Positions 1 through 9,489 of a stretch of DNA of 64,000 nt are shown piece after piece (position 1 is the stretch's first letter; each line of letters starts with the position of its first letter). Under the pieces are notes generated by a model, which saw only the letters and a program-made list of their open reading frames with translations, did not search any database and was not told the DNA's origin. This DNA is from Streptococcus suis YS56 (GTDB lineage Bacteria; Bacillota; Bacilli; Lactobacillales; Streptococcaceae): contig NZ_ALMY01000052.1 of NCBI RefSeq assembly GCF_000440115.1, forward strand, positions 1 to 64,000, in the 5' to 3' direction. The translations under genes and the position numbers were made by a program.

Positions 1-419
1 CTAAAACATCAAGATAGCGTCTCACCTTTTCGCTATCTTGTTCTTTATAGGTTGTGGTCTTTTTTTAAAGTGATATTCACTTTTTTAGGGCTGCCCAAAC
101 AGATGGAATACTGCAGTTAAAATGCTCTGCATTTTCCCTTAAGAAAGCATCTGGATGTTCCTTGACATAGGCTTTCAAGCGGTCATGCGGAAGTTTGCGA
201 GGACTACGAGCTCGTGGTTTACGATTCAGATGTCCTTCATTTTTCAGCTGTGTCTCCCAACGGTACAAGGTATCGGTTCCAATACCAAATAGGTCACAGG
301 TTTCCTTTTTTGTGTGTCCTGATTGGACATAGGCAATAACGCGTTTTCTAAAATCAATTCCGTAAGTCATAAGTCTATTTTATCATATATTAAATAAAAA
401 CTAAACAACTATAACAGTT
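1..419 (-). mobile_element. IS630-family insertion sequence, one end only
   Basis: This is the 5' end of an IS630-type element; the rest lies beyond the left edge. It holds the start of its transposase gene and a promoter-like TGATAAAAT just upstream of the ATG. The outer end is placed near the TA at 419-420, where the neighbouring glutamate-cysteine-ligase-like reading frame loses its expected sequence; IS630 elements insert at TA. The exact terminal inverted repeat was not verified because the other end is missing. Confidence 0.75.
77..370 (-). CDS. IS630-family transposase, N-terminal ORF (incomplete)
   Basis: The 97 residues form the DNA-binding half of an IS630-type transposase: a helix-turn-helix around residues 19-40 (TKKETCDLFGIGTDTLYRW) followed by a second basic region. 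The DDE catalytic half is not here. After the stop at 77-79 a transposase-like sequence resumes in the same frame (TTTYKEQDSEKVRRYLDVL, ending at base 2), but the link between the two A-rich runs (60-66 and 81-87) reads only in the -1 frame. Either frameshifting on A-tracts or a pair of compensating indels is needed to make a full product. No good ribosome-binding site precedes the ATG, which is usual for IS genes. Confidence 0.75.
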   Translation of the reverse strand: MTYGIDFRKRVIAYVQSGHTKKETCDLFGIGTDTLYRWETQLKNEGHLNRKPRARSPRKLPHDRLKAYVKEHPDAFLRENAEHFNCSIPSVWAALKK

Positions 420-1222
420 ATCCCTGATGACATAAAACATTGCGGACTCTTCTTGGTATTGACGATATTCTGCCTCAGTATGAAATTCCTCTGAGTAGAT
501 ACCAACGTTATTCTTTAAGAGGCCATGCATTGAATATTCCCAAAAATAATCCCTAGTAAGGGCCATATCATCTATCTGGTCGAATGGTGAATTTGCAAAC
601 AAAAACGCCTTCGCTGCCTCAATTTTGTTAAACGCATTAATGACTCGTAAAAAGGATTTTCGACCCACATCAAACTGCACTTGATTTCCGCAAATAAAGC
701 CAGCATATCTAGTATAGGGATGCATATTAGGTTTGCCTTCTCCTAGCTTGAGATAGTTCATCAACATCCTATATCGGCCCATATCTACCGGTCTATTGTC
801 ATTATTTTCCCAATTGGGATTTATCCCTAACCCCTGCAATTCATGTCCATTTTGGCGCAAATAATATTGAATATTCGCTAGATATTCTTTATGGGCTCTT
901 CTACACTACCAATATTTTTTGCTTTTGCGAATGCAAATTCTAGTGTATTATACGTGACTTCAAATAGTATGAGGTCTCCCGACTCGTGCTGGAGTTCTAT
1001 CGGATTTCCTCTATCATCTCTTTTGATGATTGTAAATCCATTTTGATTAGAAATGTGTCGCATCATATCTGTAGCGACTTGAATAGAAGTTGCTTTCCCT
1101 GAGATATTAACTATCGGATATTCTAATTCTACACCTATAAACAATTCTGGCTTTTCTTTAATGTTAGCAAAATAGTATTCTTCAAAACAATTGCCTATGG
1201 ATATTCTATCTTCTCTATTCAT
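420..1222 (-). pseudogene. Glutamate-cysteine-ligase-like gene, frameshifted and cut by the IS
   Basis: Two reading frames (878-1222 and about 420-860) are consecutive parts of one protein. The first carries FIGVELEYPIVN and GDLILFEVTYNTLEFAFAKA, the second HPYTRYAGFICGNQVQFDV, both reminiscent of the GCS2 glutamate-cysteine ligase family, which makes gamma-glutamylcysteine for glutathione. Near 890 a one-base frame change separates them: the first frame ends EEPIKNI while the other continues AHKEYLANIQYYLRQNGH. The 3' end is replaced by the IS630 end, so about 270 codons of an expected 350-400 remain. Two independent lesions make this a pseudogene. The family call is from motif resemblance and is moderately sure. 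Confidence 0.7.
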
Positions 1223-1255
1223 TTTATAAGTATATCAAAATTTTTGAGTAAAATA

Positions 1256-1310
1256 AAAACGCCTGCTTACGAAATTATTCTATCTTAGAGTAATTTCGTA
1301 AACAAGCGTC
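1256..1310 (-). terminator. Strong terminator after rplQ
   Basis: On the minus strand a stem of about 18 bp (ACGCTTGTTTACGAAATTA pairing with TAATTTCGTAAGCAGGCGT, 1261-1308) is followed by TTTTTATTTT. It closes the ribosomal superoperon. A second perfect stem (ACCGCTGAG/CTCAGCGGT, 1330-1352) without a U-run lies between it and the rplQ stop. Confidence 0.85.
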
Positions 1311-1420
1311 CAATCAACATGATGAGTGTTACCGCTGAGACAAGCTCAGCGGTAGACCAGAGCTAGACTAAGAATCAGAATAGGATTCCATCATCATAAC
1401 ACTCAACAAAATTGATGATC

Positions 1421-1807
1421 TTATACAAGTTCAATAATTGCCATTGGTGCAGCATCGCCACGACGTGGTTCAGTTTTGAGGATACGAGTATATCCACCAT
1501 TACGTTCTGCATAACGAGGTGCAATTTCAGAGAACAATTTTTGAAGTGCTGTAGTAGAAGTGTACTTATCAGTTGCTTCATCATAGTTTTCAGATGCAAT
1601 TTCGTTACGAACAAATGCTGCTGCTTGACGACGTGCGTGCAAATCACCACGTTTACCAAGTGTGATCATTTTTTCAACTGTTTTACGGATTTCTTTAGCA
1701 CGAGCTTCAGTTGTAACGATTGATTCGTTGATCAAAAGGTCAGTTGTCAAATCGCGCAACATTGCTTTACGTTGTGAGCTAGTGCGTCCTAGTTTACGGT
1801 ATGCCAT
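1421..1807 (-). CDS. rplQ: 50S ribosomal protein bL17
   Basis: Large-subunit protein bL17, last gene of the ribosomal/rpoA run. The 128 residues match the usual length; the start [20 protein letters not shown] and the end MAIIELV are family hallmarks. It lies 14 bp after rpoA with a GGAGG-type site, the standard alpha-operon order (rpsM-rpsK-rpoA-rplQ), and is followed by a strong terminator. Confidence 0.97.
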   Translation of the reverse strand: MAYRKLGRTSSQRKAMLRDLTTDLLINESIVTTEARAKEIRKTVEKMITLGKRGDLHARRQAAAFVRNEIASENYDEATDKYTSTTALQKLFSEIAPRYAERNGGYTRILKTEPRRGDAAPMAIIELV

Positions 1808-1821
1808 GATTCCCTCCTATA

Positions 1822-2760
1822 TTATTTATCTTTTTTCAATCCTAGACCAAGATCAGTCAATTTAACTTTAACTTCTTCAAGACTCTTGCGACCAAGATTG
1901 CGCACTTTCATCATTTCTGGCTCAGTTTTCTCTGTCAAGTCGAATACAGTGTTAATGCCTGCACGTTTCAGACAGTTATATGAGCGAACAGATAGATCCA
2001 ATTCTTCAATCGTACGATCAAGCATACGATCATCTGAAGCCACTTCAGCTTCTTTCATCACTTCTGCAGATTTTGCAACTTCAGTCAAGTCAGTGAAGAG
2101 ACCTAAGTGCTCCATCAAAATGCGTGCAGAAAGACCTAAAGCATCTTCTGGAATAATGGTGCCATTTGTGTTGATTTCAAGTGTTAATTTGTCAAAACCA
2201 TCGTTGCTACCAACTCGAGCTGGTTCAACTTGATAATTGACTTTCTTCACTGGCGTATAGATAGAATCTACAGCAAGTGTTCCCACTGGTGCATCATCTT
2301 TCTTATTACCCTCAGCTGGTACATAACCACGACCTGAATTGACAGTCAAAACAGCTTTAAAAGTGGCACCATCAGCAATGGTAAAGAGATAATGGTCAGG
2401 GTTTACAATTTCAATGTCACTATCTGTAAGAATGTCTCCTGCTGTTACTTCAGCTGGACCTACTACATCAAGTTCAATTTTCTTTTCGTCTTCGACATAA
2501 GATTTTACAGCAATGCCTTTGATGTTAAGAATAATTTGCATAACATCTTCACGAACACCTGGAACTGTGTCGAATTCGTGGAGTACACCATCAATTTTAA
2601 TTGATGTTACTGCAGCACCTGGAAGTGAGGCAAGAAGTACACGACGAAGAGAGTTACCAAGAGTTGTACCGTAACCACGTTCTAATGGTTCGATCACAAA
2701 TCTGCCGTAATCTTTATTTTCATCAATTTTTGTTATTGTTGGTTTTTCAAACTCAATCAT
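1822..2760 (-). CDS. rpoA: RNA polymerase alpha subunit
   Basis: 312 residues with both domains: the N-terminal assembly domain (about 1-230, with [26 protein letters not shown] split here as [12 protein letters not shown] and VTSIKIDGV) and the C-terminal DNA- and activator-binding domain (about 245-312, [29 protein letters not shown]). The C-terminal domain is the part that would touch UP elements and some activators. Preceded by AGGGAGTAAGAA and sits between rpsK and rplQ. Confidence 0.98.
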   Translation of the reverse strand: MIEFEKPTITKIDENKDYGRFVIEPLERGYGTTLGNSLRRVLLASLPGAAVTSIKIDGVLHEFDTVPGVREDVMQIILNIKGIAVKSYVEDEKKIELDVVGPAEVTAGDILTDSDIEIVNPDHYLFTIADGATFKAVLTVNSGRGYVPAEGNKKDDAPVGTLAVDSIYTPVKKVNYQVEPARVGSNDGFDKLTLEINTNGTIIPEDALGLSARILMEHLGLFTDLTEVAKSAEVMKEAEVASDDRMLDRTIEELDLSVRSYNCLKRAGINTVFDLTEKTEPEMMKVRNLGRKSLEEVKVKLTDLGLGLKKDK

Positions 2761-2804
2761 TTCTTACTCCCTCTTAAACGAAAAGCTGTGTATGGAATGT
2801 ATGA

Positions 2805-3188
2805 TTATACACGGCGACGTTTTGGAGGACGAGCACCATTGTGTGGTACAGGAGTCACATCACGAATTGCTGTTACTTCAAGACCAGCGGCAGCAAGAGC
2901 GCGGATAGCAGACTCACGACCTGAACCTGGGCCTTTAACGGTAACTTCAACTGTTTTAAGACCGTGTTCTTGTGCAGATTTAGCAGCTGCTTCTGAAGCC
3001 ATTTGAGCTGCGAATGGTGTAGATTTACGAGAACCTTTGAAACCAAGAGCACCAGCTGATGACCAAGCAATAGCGTTACCATGCACATCAGTAATCATAA
3101 CAATAGTGTTATTAAATGTAGCGTGAATATGAGCAATACCAGATTCGATATTCTTTTTCACACGACGTTTACGTGTTGGTTTAGCCAA
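2805..3188 (-). CDS. rpsK: 30S ribosomal protein uS11
   Basis: 127-residue uS11 of the small-subunit platform near the mRNA exit. It contains [30 protein letters not shown] and the basic tail RPPKRRRV, all diagnostic, and has the usual length. It sits 17 bp downstream of rpsM with a GGAGG site, in the alpha-operon segment. Confidence 0.97.
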   Translation of the reverse strand: MAKPTRKRRVKKNIESGIAHIHATFNNTIVMITDVHGNAIAWSSAGALGFKGSRKSTPFAAQMASEAAAKSAQEHGLKTVEVTVKGPGSGRESAIRALAAAGLEVTAIRDVTPVPHNGARPPKRRRV

Positions 3189-3205
3189 TTTTTCTACCTC
3201 CTATA

Positions 3206-3571
3206 TTATTTTTTCTTACCTGCAATCGCAACAGCTTTACCTTTACGAGTGCGGGCATTGTTTTTAGTGTTTTGTCCACGGACAGGAAGTCCACGACGGT
3301 GACGGATACCACGGTATGAACCGATTTCCATCAAACGTTTGATGTTCAAGTTAACTTCACGACGGAGGTCACCTTCAACTTTGATTGCATCAACTTCACG
3401 ACGAATAGCATCTTCTTGATCTGATGTCAAATCTTTCACGCGTACATCTTCTGAAATACCTGCAGCTGCAAGAATTTTTTTAGATGTTGCAAGACCGATA
3501 CCATAAACATAAGTTAATGAAATAACTACACGTTTGTCATTTGGAATGTCAACTCCAGCAATACGAGCCAT
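3206..3571 (-). CDS. rpsM: 30S ribosomal protein uS13
   Basis: 121-residue uS13 from the head of the small subunit. The start [20 protein letters not shown], the H2TH region [12 protein letters not shown] and the C-terminal [18 protein letters not shown] plus lysine-rich tail identify it. The preceding gene is rpmJ, 19 bp upstream. Confidence 0.97.
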
Positions 3572-3590
3572 GTTTTCTCCTTTCTATTTC

Positions 3591-3707
3591 TTAACCTTGA
3601 CGTTGCTTGTGTTTAGGGTTTGCTGGGCAAATCACCATAACACGACCATTACGACGAATAACTTTGCAGTATTCGCAAATTGGTTTGACCGATGGTCTTA
3701 CTTTCAT
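3591..3707 (-). CDS. rpmJ: 50S ribosomal protein bL36 (zinc-binding form)
   Basis: A 38-residue protein beginning [18 protein letters not shown] and ending [10 protein letters not shown]. Cys11, Cys14, Cys27 and a following His form the zinc site of the C+ variant of bL36. The ATG at 3707 follows GGAGGGATTAAAC. It lies in its usual place between infA and rpsM. Confidence 0.96.
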
Positions 3708-3731
3708 GTTTAATCCCTCCAAGTATTTCGA

Positions 3732-3950
3732 CTATTTAAAGCGGTATGTGATACGTCCACGTGTCAAGTCGTATGGACTAAGCTCAACAGTTACGCGGTC
3801 ACCGACCAAAATACGAATGTAGTTTTTACGGATTTTACCTGAAACAGTTGCAAGGACTTGGTGTCCGTTCTCCAACTCAACAGTAAACATAGCATTTGGC
3901 ATTGTATCGACTACTTTGCCTTCAATTTCAATCACATCTTCTTTTGCCAT
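3732..3950 (-). CDS. infA: Translation initiation factor IF-1
   Basis: 72-residue single OB-fold (S1-like) factor that binds the ribosomal A site during initiation. [20 protein letters not shown] and the tail [14 protein letters not shown] are characteristic. It has its own promoter just upstream (4028-4056), so infA-rpmJ-rpsM-rpsK-rpoA-rplQ can be transcribed apart from the S10-spc part. Confidence 0.97.
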
Positions 3951-3985
3951 GCAAAAGTAACCCCTCTCTAAATATCGATTTGATG

Positions 3986-4056
3986 TCCTCTGAACACAGA
4001 GGTAACAATTATAAGTCAGACTAGGCTATTTTATCATCTTTGTATAAAAAATGCAA
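3986..4056 (-). promoter_or_regulatory. infA promoter and leader hairpin
   Basis: TTGCAT (4051-4056), a 17-bp spacer, then TAAAAT (4028-4033) with TG one base upstream make a near-consensus sigma-70 promoter on the minus strand. The short leader has a CCTCTG/CAGAGG stem-loop (about 3990-4005) before the infA ribosome-binding site. Confidence 0.8.
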
Positions 4057-4071
4057 GCCAAATCTATTAGT

Positions 4072-4713
4072 TTATTGCAATTTTGATAGTACTGTATCAA
4101 TTGCTTGGAAAACAAGGTCAATGTCTTGGTCACCTTCAATATCATGGACCAGCCCTTTTGCACGATAATGATCAATGATTGGCTGTCCTTGTGCGATATT
4201 GACCTCTAAACGACGTTTGACAGATTCTGGCTTGTCATCTTCACGTTGATAGAAGTCTTCCTCTTTGTAGTCTCCAACAGGTGGATTGAATACTTTGTGG
4301 AAAGTCTCTCCGGTTTCTTTATGAATAATACGACCGCTGAGACGCTCTACCAATTTTGAAGGATCAATCTCAATATTGATAACACCTTGCAACTCAATTC
4401 CTAAGTCAGCCAAATTTTCATCCAAGGCATGAGCTTGTTCAATCGTACGAGGATAGCCATCTAGCAAAAAGCCTTTTTCCTTGATGTCGTCCTGAACCAA
4501 CCGTTCTTTGACAATGCCATTAGTAACTTCATCGGGAACGAGGTCCCCCTTATCGATGTACGACTTGGCAAGAATACCCATTTCAGTCTGATTGACCATT
4601 GCTGCACGGAACATATCTCCTGTTGAAATATGAGCAACATTGAATTTCTCAACAATCTTGGCCGCTTGTGTCCCTTTACCAGCACCTGGTAAACCCATAA
4701 TTAAAAGATTCAT
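4072..4713 (-). CDS. adk: Adenylate kinase
   Basis: Converts AMP + ATP to 2 ADP. The P-loop GLPGAGKGT is at residues 7-15, DGYPRT at about 85 and the LID begins [16 protein letters not shown] near 125. The LID lacks the four cysteines of zinc-containing Gram-positive enzymes, as in other streptococci. 213 residues is normal. It is placed between secY and infA as in many Firmicutes; a hairpin after secY may partly uncouple it from the upstream operon. Confidence 0.97.
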   Translation of the reverse strand: MNLLIMGLPGAGKGTQAAKIVEKFNVAHISTGDMFRAAMVNQTEMGILAKSYIDKGDLVPDEVTNGIVKERLVQDDIKEKGFLLDGYPRTIEQAHALDENLADLGIELQGVINIEIDPSKLVERLSGRIIHKETGETFHKVFNPPVGDYKEEDFYQREDDKPESVKRRLEVNIAQGQPIIDHYRAKGLVHDIEGDQDIDLVFQAIDTVLSKLQ

Positions 4714-4767
4714 GACAAACTCCTTATTTTGTTTTCACATAAATTTGCCATTATTGACAAACTTATC

Positions 4768-4803
4768 TAAAAACAAAATAGAAGGTTGACTAGGTCAACC
4801 TAT
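4768..4803 (-). terminator. Terminator or attenuator between secY and adk
   Basis: Stem AGGTTGAC/GTCAACCT with loop TAG (4783-4801), followed on the minus strand by TCTATTTTGTTTTT. It begins 4 bp after the secY stop, so it probably reduces read-through into adk rather than ending the operon completely. Confidence 0.65.
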
Positions 4804-4806
4804 ATT

Positions 4807-6117
4807 CTATTCTGTAATTTCTAAGAAACCTACATATTTTCTCTTAAGAAGGTAGCCTTCTAATTGCTTGATGCCTTCGATACTTGTAGAGATTACGATA
4901 ATCAAACTTGTACCAAGGAACGCAATGCTTGAAGAAAGCCCAAAGAGATTTTGCGCAAGGATAGGCAACAAAGCTACAAAACTCAAGAAGAGTGCACCGA
5001 TTACTGCCAATCTTGTCAATAATTTTGACAAAAACTGTTCAGTGCCATTACCAGGACGAACTCCATGGATATAGGCTGCACTTTTCTGAAGGCTTTCTGC
5101 AGTCTTCTCAGGATTTACTTGAACAAAGGTGTAGAAGAACGTAAAGGCAATAATTAAACCTGCATATACAATCATACCTTTAGCAGTTGAATAATCAAAG
5201 TATTCCTGAACCGTCAATAACCACCCGGCACTCTTATTTTGACTTGCGAAATATTGAATCAAAGAAGTTGGAACTGCAGTGATTGAGCCTGCAAAGATTA
5301 CGGGAATAACTCCTGCTGGATTCAATTTCAACGGTAAATATGAGCTAGAAGGTGCTCCTTGTGCACGTTTTGTATATTGAATTGGTAATTTATATTCTGC
5401 TTGTTGTACAAAAGTTGTAAAATACACAACAAAGAATATTAATACGACGAGTGCAGCAACAAAGATTGCTGACTCCCCCAAACGACTTGATTCAATATTA
5501 ACAAAGCGATCAATGTAAATCTCGTGAAAAGTCCCTGGTAGTGATGAAATGATACCCGCAAAGATGATCATTGATGTACCATTACCATAGCCCTTTTCAG
5601 AAATTTGTTCCCCCAACCAGGTTACAATAATCGAACCTGTTGTCAAAATTGATCCAATCAACAAATATGTTTGCCAATTTAATGGCATATTGGTCAATTT
5701 TGCACCAGACAAGGCATTAAAGCCTGCTGTAATACCAATAGATTGAACAAATGCCAGTACCAAAGAAATGTAGCGTGTTGCCTGATTCAGTTTACGACGA
5801 CCAACTTCACCTTGCTTACCCCATTCAACAAATTTAGGTAAAATATCCATTTGCAAAAGTTGAACAATGATGGAAGCTGTAATATAAGGACTAACCCCTA
5901 GTGCGAAAACTGAGAAATTACGCATAGCATTTCCCGAAACCAAGCTCAACATGTTCAAAAATGGAACATTTGACAAGGCTTCAAGACTCTTTGCGTTTAC
6001 TCCTGGTACTGTAATGTGGGTTCCTACGCGGAAGACAAAAAGGATAAAGATAGTAAATAGAATTTTACTACGTACCAATTTTACCTTTAAGGCATCTTTT
6101 AAAAGTTTAAAAAACAT
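4807..6117 (-). CDS. secY: Preprotein translocase subunit SecY
   Basis: Channel-forming subunit of the Sec translocon. 436 residues with about ten membrane spans; the cytoplasmic loop motifs (QMDILPKFVEWGKQGEVGRR, GNGTSMIIFAGI, the AEYKLPIQYTKRAQG loop and HGVRPGNGTEQFL) are typical of bacterial SecY. It follows rplO by 13 bp, the standard spc order. Confidence 0.97.
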   Translation of the reverse strand: MFFKLLKDALKVKLVRSKILFTIFILFVFRVGTHITVPGVNAKSLEALSNVPFLNMLSLVSGNAMRNFSVFALGVSPYITASIIVQLLQMDILPKFVEWGKQGEVGRRKLNQATRYISLVLAFVQSIGITAGFNALSGAKLTNMPLNWQTYLLIGSILTTGSIIVTWLGEQISEKGYGNGTSMIIFAGIISSLPGTFHEIYIDRFVNIESSRLGESAIFVAALVVLIFFVVYFTTFVQQAEYKLPIQYTKRAQGAPSSSYLPLKLNPAGVIPVIFAGSITAVPTSLIQYFASQNKSAGWLLTVQEYFDYSTAKGMIVYAGLIIAFTFFYTFVQVNPEKTAESLQKSAAYIHGVRPGNGTEQFLSKLLTRLAVIGALFLSFVALLPILAQNLFGLSSSIAFLGTSLIIVISTSIEGIKQLEGYLLKRKYVGFLEITE

Positions 6118-6130
6118 AGGCTGTCACCTC

Positions 6131-6571
6131 TTAGATGACTTCTACTGAGCCACCTTTAGAAGTGATTGCTTCTTCAGCTGATTTAGAGAATTTAGCAGCT
6201 TTAACTGTCAATTTCTTCGTCAATTCACCGTTACCAAGAATTTTAATTCCTGATTTTTCAGCTTTAACGATTCCAGCTTCGATAAGCACAACTGGTGTTA
6301 CTTCTGCACCATCTTCAAAAGCGTTCAATTGATCAAGGTTAACGATTGCGTACTCTTTAGCGTTGATATTTGTAAATCCACGTTTTGGAAGACGACGGAA
6401 CAATGGAGTTTGTCCACCTTCAAAACCTGGGCGAACACCGCCACCGCTACGAGCTTTTTGACCTTTTTGACCACGGCCAGATGTTTTACCGTTACCTGAT
6501 GATGTACCACGACCTACACGGTTGCGGACTTTACGAGAACCTGTAGCAGGTTGCAATTCATGAAGTTTCAT
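6131..6571 (-). CDS. rplO: 50S ribosomal protein uL15
   Basis: 146-residue uL15, with [20 protein letters not shown] and the glycine-rich basic stretch [20 protein letters not shown] that contacts 23S rRNA. A longer in-frame ORF starts 19 codons upstream, but the ATG at 6571 follows AAGAGGAGAAATA and matches family starts, so it is preferred. An unusually long structured spacer separates it from rpmD. Confidence 0.96.
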   Translation of the reverse strand: MKLHELQPATGSRKVRNRVGRGTSSGNGKTSGRGQKGQKARSGGGVRPGFEGGQTPLFRRLPKRGFTNINAKEYAIVNLDQLNAFEDGAEVTPVVLIEAGIVKAEKSGIKILGNGELTKKLTVKAAKFSKSAEEAITSKGGSVEVI

Positions 6572-6706
6572 TATTATTTCTCCTCTTTTATATGCTAGCG
6601 CCTGTGAAGTACAAGAGTCTTCCTCCACAAACTCGCTATATGTAAATATGTAAAATGGACTAGAAGTCGCAAAGATTTCTCTATGCGACTTAGTCTATTT
6701 GTTAGA
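6572..6706 (-). promoter_or_regulatory. Structured rpmD-rplO spacer
   Basis: 135 bp between rpmD and rplO hold a stem-loop (GACTAAGTCGCA with TGCGACTTCTAGTC, 6658-6695) followed by an AT-rich stretch (ACATATTTACATATAGC). Most other junctions in this operon are 10-25 bp. No U-run follows, so it looks more like a leader or processing structure than a terminator. Confidence 0.45.
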
Positions 6707-6889
6707 TTATTTAACTTCTTCTACAGTTACCAAGTGAGAGATAGCGTTAACCATTCCAAGAATAGCTGGGTTATCTTCTTTAACAACTGAAGAGTTCAAT
6801 TTACCAAGTCCAAGTGCAACAACTGTTTTACGTTGTTCTGGTTTGCGACCGATTGGAGACTTAGTCAAAGTGATTTTAATTTGAGCCAT
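6707..6889 (-). CDS. rpmD: 50S ribosomal protein uL30
   Basis: 60-residue uL30 with [21 protein letters not shown] and the [11 protein letters not shown] segment typical of the family. Its ATG follows AAGGAGATACTC and lies 14 bp after rpsE. Confidence 0.95.
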   Translation of the reverse strand: MAQIKITLTKSPIGRKPEQRKTVVALGLGKLNSSVVKEDNPAILGMVNAISHLVTVEEVK

Positions 6890-6903
6890 GAGTATCTCCT
6901 TTC

Positions 6904-7398
6904 TTATGCTAAATCAGAAACTGAGATGCCACGAAGTGCAGCCACTTCTTCAGCACGTTTCAATTGTTTCAAACCTTCAACTGTTGCGCGAACGATGTTG
7001 ATTGGTGTGTTTGAACCAAGTGACTTAGAAGTCACATCTGCAATACCTGCCAATTCGATTACGGCACGAGTTGCACCACCGGCAGCAACCCCAGAACCTT
7101 CTGAAGCAGGTTTCAACAATACACGAGCGCCGCCAAATTCTGAGCGAACTTCGTGAGGGATTGTTGTACCAACCATTGGTACTTCAATCATGTTTTTCTT
7201 AGCAGATTCAACTGCTTTACGGATAGCTTCTGGTACTTCTTGAGCTTTACCAGTACCGAAACCCACGCGACCGTTACGGTCACCAACAACCACAAGAGCT
7301 GCAAAACGAAGACGACGTCCACCTTTAACAACTTTTGTAACACGGTTGATGGCTACTACGCGTTCTTCAATTTCAACTGCGTTATCTTTGAATGCCAT
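6904..7398 (-). CDS. rpsE: 30S ribosomal protein uS5
   Basis: 164-residue uS5, a small-subunit protein involved in accuracy and mRNA unwinding. The double-stranded-RNA-binding-like N-terminal domain ([19 protein letters not shown]) and the C-terminal [22 protein letters not shown] (written here in pieces [12 protein letters not shown] and RAVIELAGI) are conserved. It stands between rplR and rpmD in the spc order. Confidence 0.97.
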   Translation of the reverse strand: MAFKDNAVEIEERVVAINRVTKVVKGGRRLRFAALVVVGDRNGRVGFGTGKAQEVPEAIRKAVESAKKNMIEVPMVGTTIPHEVRSEFGGARVLLKPASEGSGVAAGGATRAVIELAGIADVTSKSLGSNTPINIVRATVEGLKQLKRAEEVAALRGISVSDLA

Positions 7399-7416
7399 TT
7401 CTTAGTGTCCTCCCTA

Positions 7417-7773
7417 TTAGAATTTCAATCCGTTTTCACGAGCTGATTCAGCCAAAGCTTTCACACGTCCGTGATAGAGATATCCACCGCGGTCAAAGAC
7501 CACTTCAGAAATACCTTTAGCTACCGCGCGTTCAGCAACGAGTTTACCTACAACAACAGCTTGTTCTGTCTTAGTACCTTTTGAAACTTCTTTATCAAGA
7601 GTAGAAGCGCTTGCGAGCGTTACACCCGCTACGTCATCAATCACTTGAGCGTAGATGCCTGTATTAGAACGGAAAATGTTCAAACGTGGGCGAGCAGCAG
7701 TTCCAGAGATTTTACCGCGAACGCGACGGTGGCGTTTTTGGCGGATTTTGTTTTTATCTGGTTTTGAAATCAC
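7417..7773 (-). CDS. rplR: 50S ribosomal protein uL18
   Basis: 118-residue uL18, the 5S-rRNA-binding protein of the central protuberance ([39 protein letters not shown]). The start chosen is GTG at 7773 ([10 protein letters not shown]) because GAGGTG lies six bases before it. An in-frame GTG three codons further upstream would overlap that ribosome-binding site. Confidence 0.94.
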   Translation of the reverse strand: MISKPDKNKIRQKRHRRVRGKISGTAARPRLNIFRSNTGIYAQVIDDVAGVTLASASTLDKEVSKGTKTEQAVVVGKLVAERAVAKGISEVVFDRGGYLYHGRVKALAESARENGLKF

Positions 7774-7861
7774 AATATTCACCTCTTAATGTATGATTCT
7801 GTTTCTTACGAAACAATTTGAGAAATAGTCAGCCAGGTGGCTAAGCCACCTCAGCAAGCTA

Positions 7862-8398
7862 TTATTTACCTGTTTTACCTTCTTTACGGCGAACGAATTC
7901 ACCAACGTAGCGGATACCTTTACCTTTGTATGGCTCAGGAGCACGAAGGCTACGGATGTAAGCTGCTGTTTGACCAACAACTTCTTTGTTGATACCAGAC
8001 ACGACGATTTGTGTTGGTGTTGGAACTTCAAATGTGATACCTTCTGGTGCAACCACTTCGTCTGGATGTGATTTACCAACAGCAAGTGTCAATTTGTTAC
8101 CAGCTAATTGAGCACGGTAACCGACACCACGCATTTCAAGTTCTTTTTTGAAGCCTTCAGAAACACCAACAACCATGTTGTTGAGGTTAGCACGGCTAGT
8201 ACCGTGAATAGTCTTCATTTCTTTTGAATCGTTTGGACGGTGAAGAGTAACTTCTGTGCCTTCCACACGGATTTCAATAGCAGTTGGGAATTCACGAGTC
8301 AATTCCCCTTTAGGTCCTTTTACAGTTACCACGCCGTTGTTTTGAGCAAGCTCAACACCAGCAGGCAATGTAATTACTTTATTACCAATACGTGACAT
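7862..8398 (-). CDS. rplF: 50S ribosomal protein uL6
   Basis: 178-residue uL6 near the factor-binding site of the large subunit. [17 protein letters not shown] and the C-terminal [25 protein letters not shown] region ([11 protein letters not shown]) are family signatures. Downstream, an 88-bp spacer carries a perfect hairpin (AGGTGGCT/AGCCACCT at about 7830-7846); upstream, a 337-bp repeat-filled gap separates it from rpsH. Confidence 0.97.
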   Translation of the reverse strand: MSRIGNKVITLPAGVELAQNNGVVTVKGPKGELTREFPTAIEIRVEGTEVTLHRPNDSKEMKTIHGTSRANLNNMVVGVSEGFKKELEMRGVGYRAQLAGNKLTLAVGKSHPDEVVAPEGITFEVPTPTQIVVSGINKEVVGQTAAYIRSLRAPEPYKGKGIRYVGEFVRRKEGKTGK

Positions 8399-8461
8399 AT
8401 TTTTTAATTCTCCTGTTAAATTATCAAGCCGTCTAGCGACTAGTTTTCACGGGGTGAACAA

Positions 8462-8566
8462 GATACAAAGCCGTTAAGCAACTCGAAGAAAAATAGGAAA
8501 CTCGACTGCTGATGCTTGAGCATCTAAGGAGAGTTTATCTTTTTTCAAAGAGTTGTAGGCGTGTTC
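8462..8566. repeat. ~103-bp dispersed repeat, copy B
   Basis: An imperfect palindrome starting GATACAAAG and ending CGTGTTC, with inner arms GAAAAATAGGAAACTCG and AGAGTTTATCTTTTTTC. It is the same family as the copies at 8627, 9190, 9388 and 21496. This copy is inverted relative to the next one. It lies in the rplF-rpsH spacer and is transcribed with the operon. No ORF. Confidence 0.75.
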
Positions 8567-8626
8567 AATTAGTGAATCTTGTTCTAGTTTGGTTTCATAA
8601 TACCTTCAAATCAGATTATTAGATTT

Positions 8627-8729
8627 GAACCCGAGCTGTGACCTGTGTGAAAAAGATAAATCAAACTTGAATGCAAGTATTCTTCGTTTGATTTCCTATT
8701 TTCACTTGGGTCACTACGCTCTTGGTATC
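8627..8729. repeat. ~103-bp dispersed repeat, copy C
   Basis: Starts GAACCCGAGCTGTGACC, inner arms GTGAAAAAGATAAATCAAAC and GTTTGATTTCCTATTTTCAC, ends CTTGGTATC. Opposite orientation to copy B, so the pair B-C forms a composite inverted repeat in the rplF-rpsH gap (8399-8735), which otherwise holds nothing recognisable. Confidence 0.75.
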
Positions 8730-8735
8730 ATCCAA

Positions 8736-9134
8736 TTACCAAACGTATGCGATAACCTCACCACCAACGTTCTTTTGACGAGCTTGTTTGTCAGTCAAAA
8801 GACCTTCTGATGTTGAGATGATTGCGATACCAAGTCCGTTAAGAACTTTTGGAATATCTTCACGTTTTGAGTAAACACGAAGACCTGGTTTTGAAACGCG
8901 TTTCAAGTTAGTGATAACTTTTTCACCGTTTGGTCCGTATTTCAAGAATACGCGGATGATGCCTTGTTTGTCATCTTCGATGAATTCAACGTTTTTTACA
9001 AAACCTTCGTTTTTAAGGATTGTAGCAATACCTTTTTTGATATTTGATGCAGGTACTTCAAGCACTTCGTGTTTTGCTTGGTTAGCGTTACGAATACGTG
9101 TCAAAAAATCTGCAATTGGGTCAGTCATAACCAT
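8736..9134 (-). CDS. rpsH: 30S ribosomal protein uS8
   Basis: 132-residue uS8, an early binder of the 16S central domain and, in several bacteria, a translational repressor of the spc operon. [15 protein letters not shown] and the C-terminal [20 protein letters not shown] (ending EVIAYVW) identify it. Unlike its neighbours it has 337 bp before and 360 bp after it, both filled with inverted pairs of the same dispersed repeat. Confidence 0.97.
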   Translation of the reverse strand: MVMTDPIADFLTRIRNANQAKHEVLEVPASNIKKGIATILKNEGFVKNVEFIEDDKQGIIRVFLKYGPNGEKVITNLKRVSKPGLRVYSKREDIPKVLNGLGIAIISTSEGLLTDKQARQKNVGGEVIAYVW

Positions 9135-9189
9135 TTGTTGTTTCTCCTCTTACTAGCAGTTTGATTGAATCACTTGCTAGTTAATTCAT

Positions 9190-9345
9190 GATACAAAGGG
9201 CGCTAAAAGCCAAAGTGAAAATAGAAAACTTGACGAAGAAACCTCGTTTCTAGGAAAGTTTGCACCTAATGGTAGCCACATTCGTAATTCAGCCAAGGCT
9301 GAAACGACTGCGTCTCTTTTTTCACACAGGCTTTCGCCCGTGTTC
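9190..9345. repeat. Dispersed repeat, copy D (longer variant)
   Basis: Same family: GATACAAAG start, inner arm GTGAAAATAGAAAACTTG, TTTTTTCACACAGGC before the terminal CGTGTTC. It is about 50 bp longer than the other copies because of extra sequence in the loop region (about 9240-9310). Same orientation as copy B; sits in the rpsH-rpsN spacer. Confidence 0.65.
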
Positions 9346-9387
9346 AAATTGACAAGCAAACTTTGTATCGGGTTTATTTATACAATT

Positions 9388-9489
9388 GAGTTCGAGCTAC
9401 AACCTTAGCAAAGAAGATAGATTTTTCTAGAAGTGGACTTCGTCGTCAAATCTCCTATCTTTGCGTTGGTTGCTAAACGCTCTCACATC
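9388..9489. repeat. Dispersed repeat, copy E
   Basis: GAGTTCGAGCTACAACC start, inner arms GCAAAGAAGATAGATTT and AAATCTCCTATCTTTGC, ending CTCTCACATC. Same orientation as copy C, so D-E repeats the inverted layout of B-C. A stray element end (CTTTGTATC, 9361-9369) lies between D and E. The 9135-9494 gap holds no gene. Confidence 0.65.

Noticed and set aside
3668-3675. TGCGAATA on the minus strand inside rpmJ
   Set aside because: It is the coding sequence for Cys-Glu-Tyr of the bL36 zinc site.
9089-9096. Exact TACGAATA on the plus strand inside rpsH
   Set aside because: Antisense to rpsH with no plus-strand gene downstream; explained by codons.
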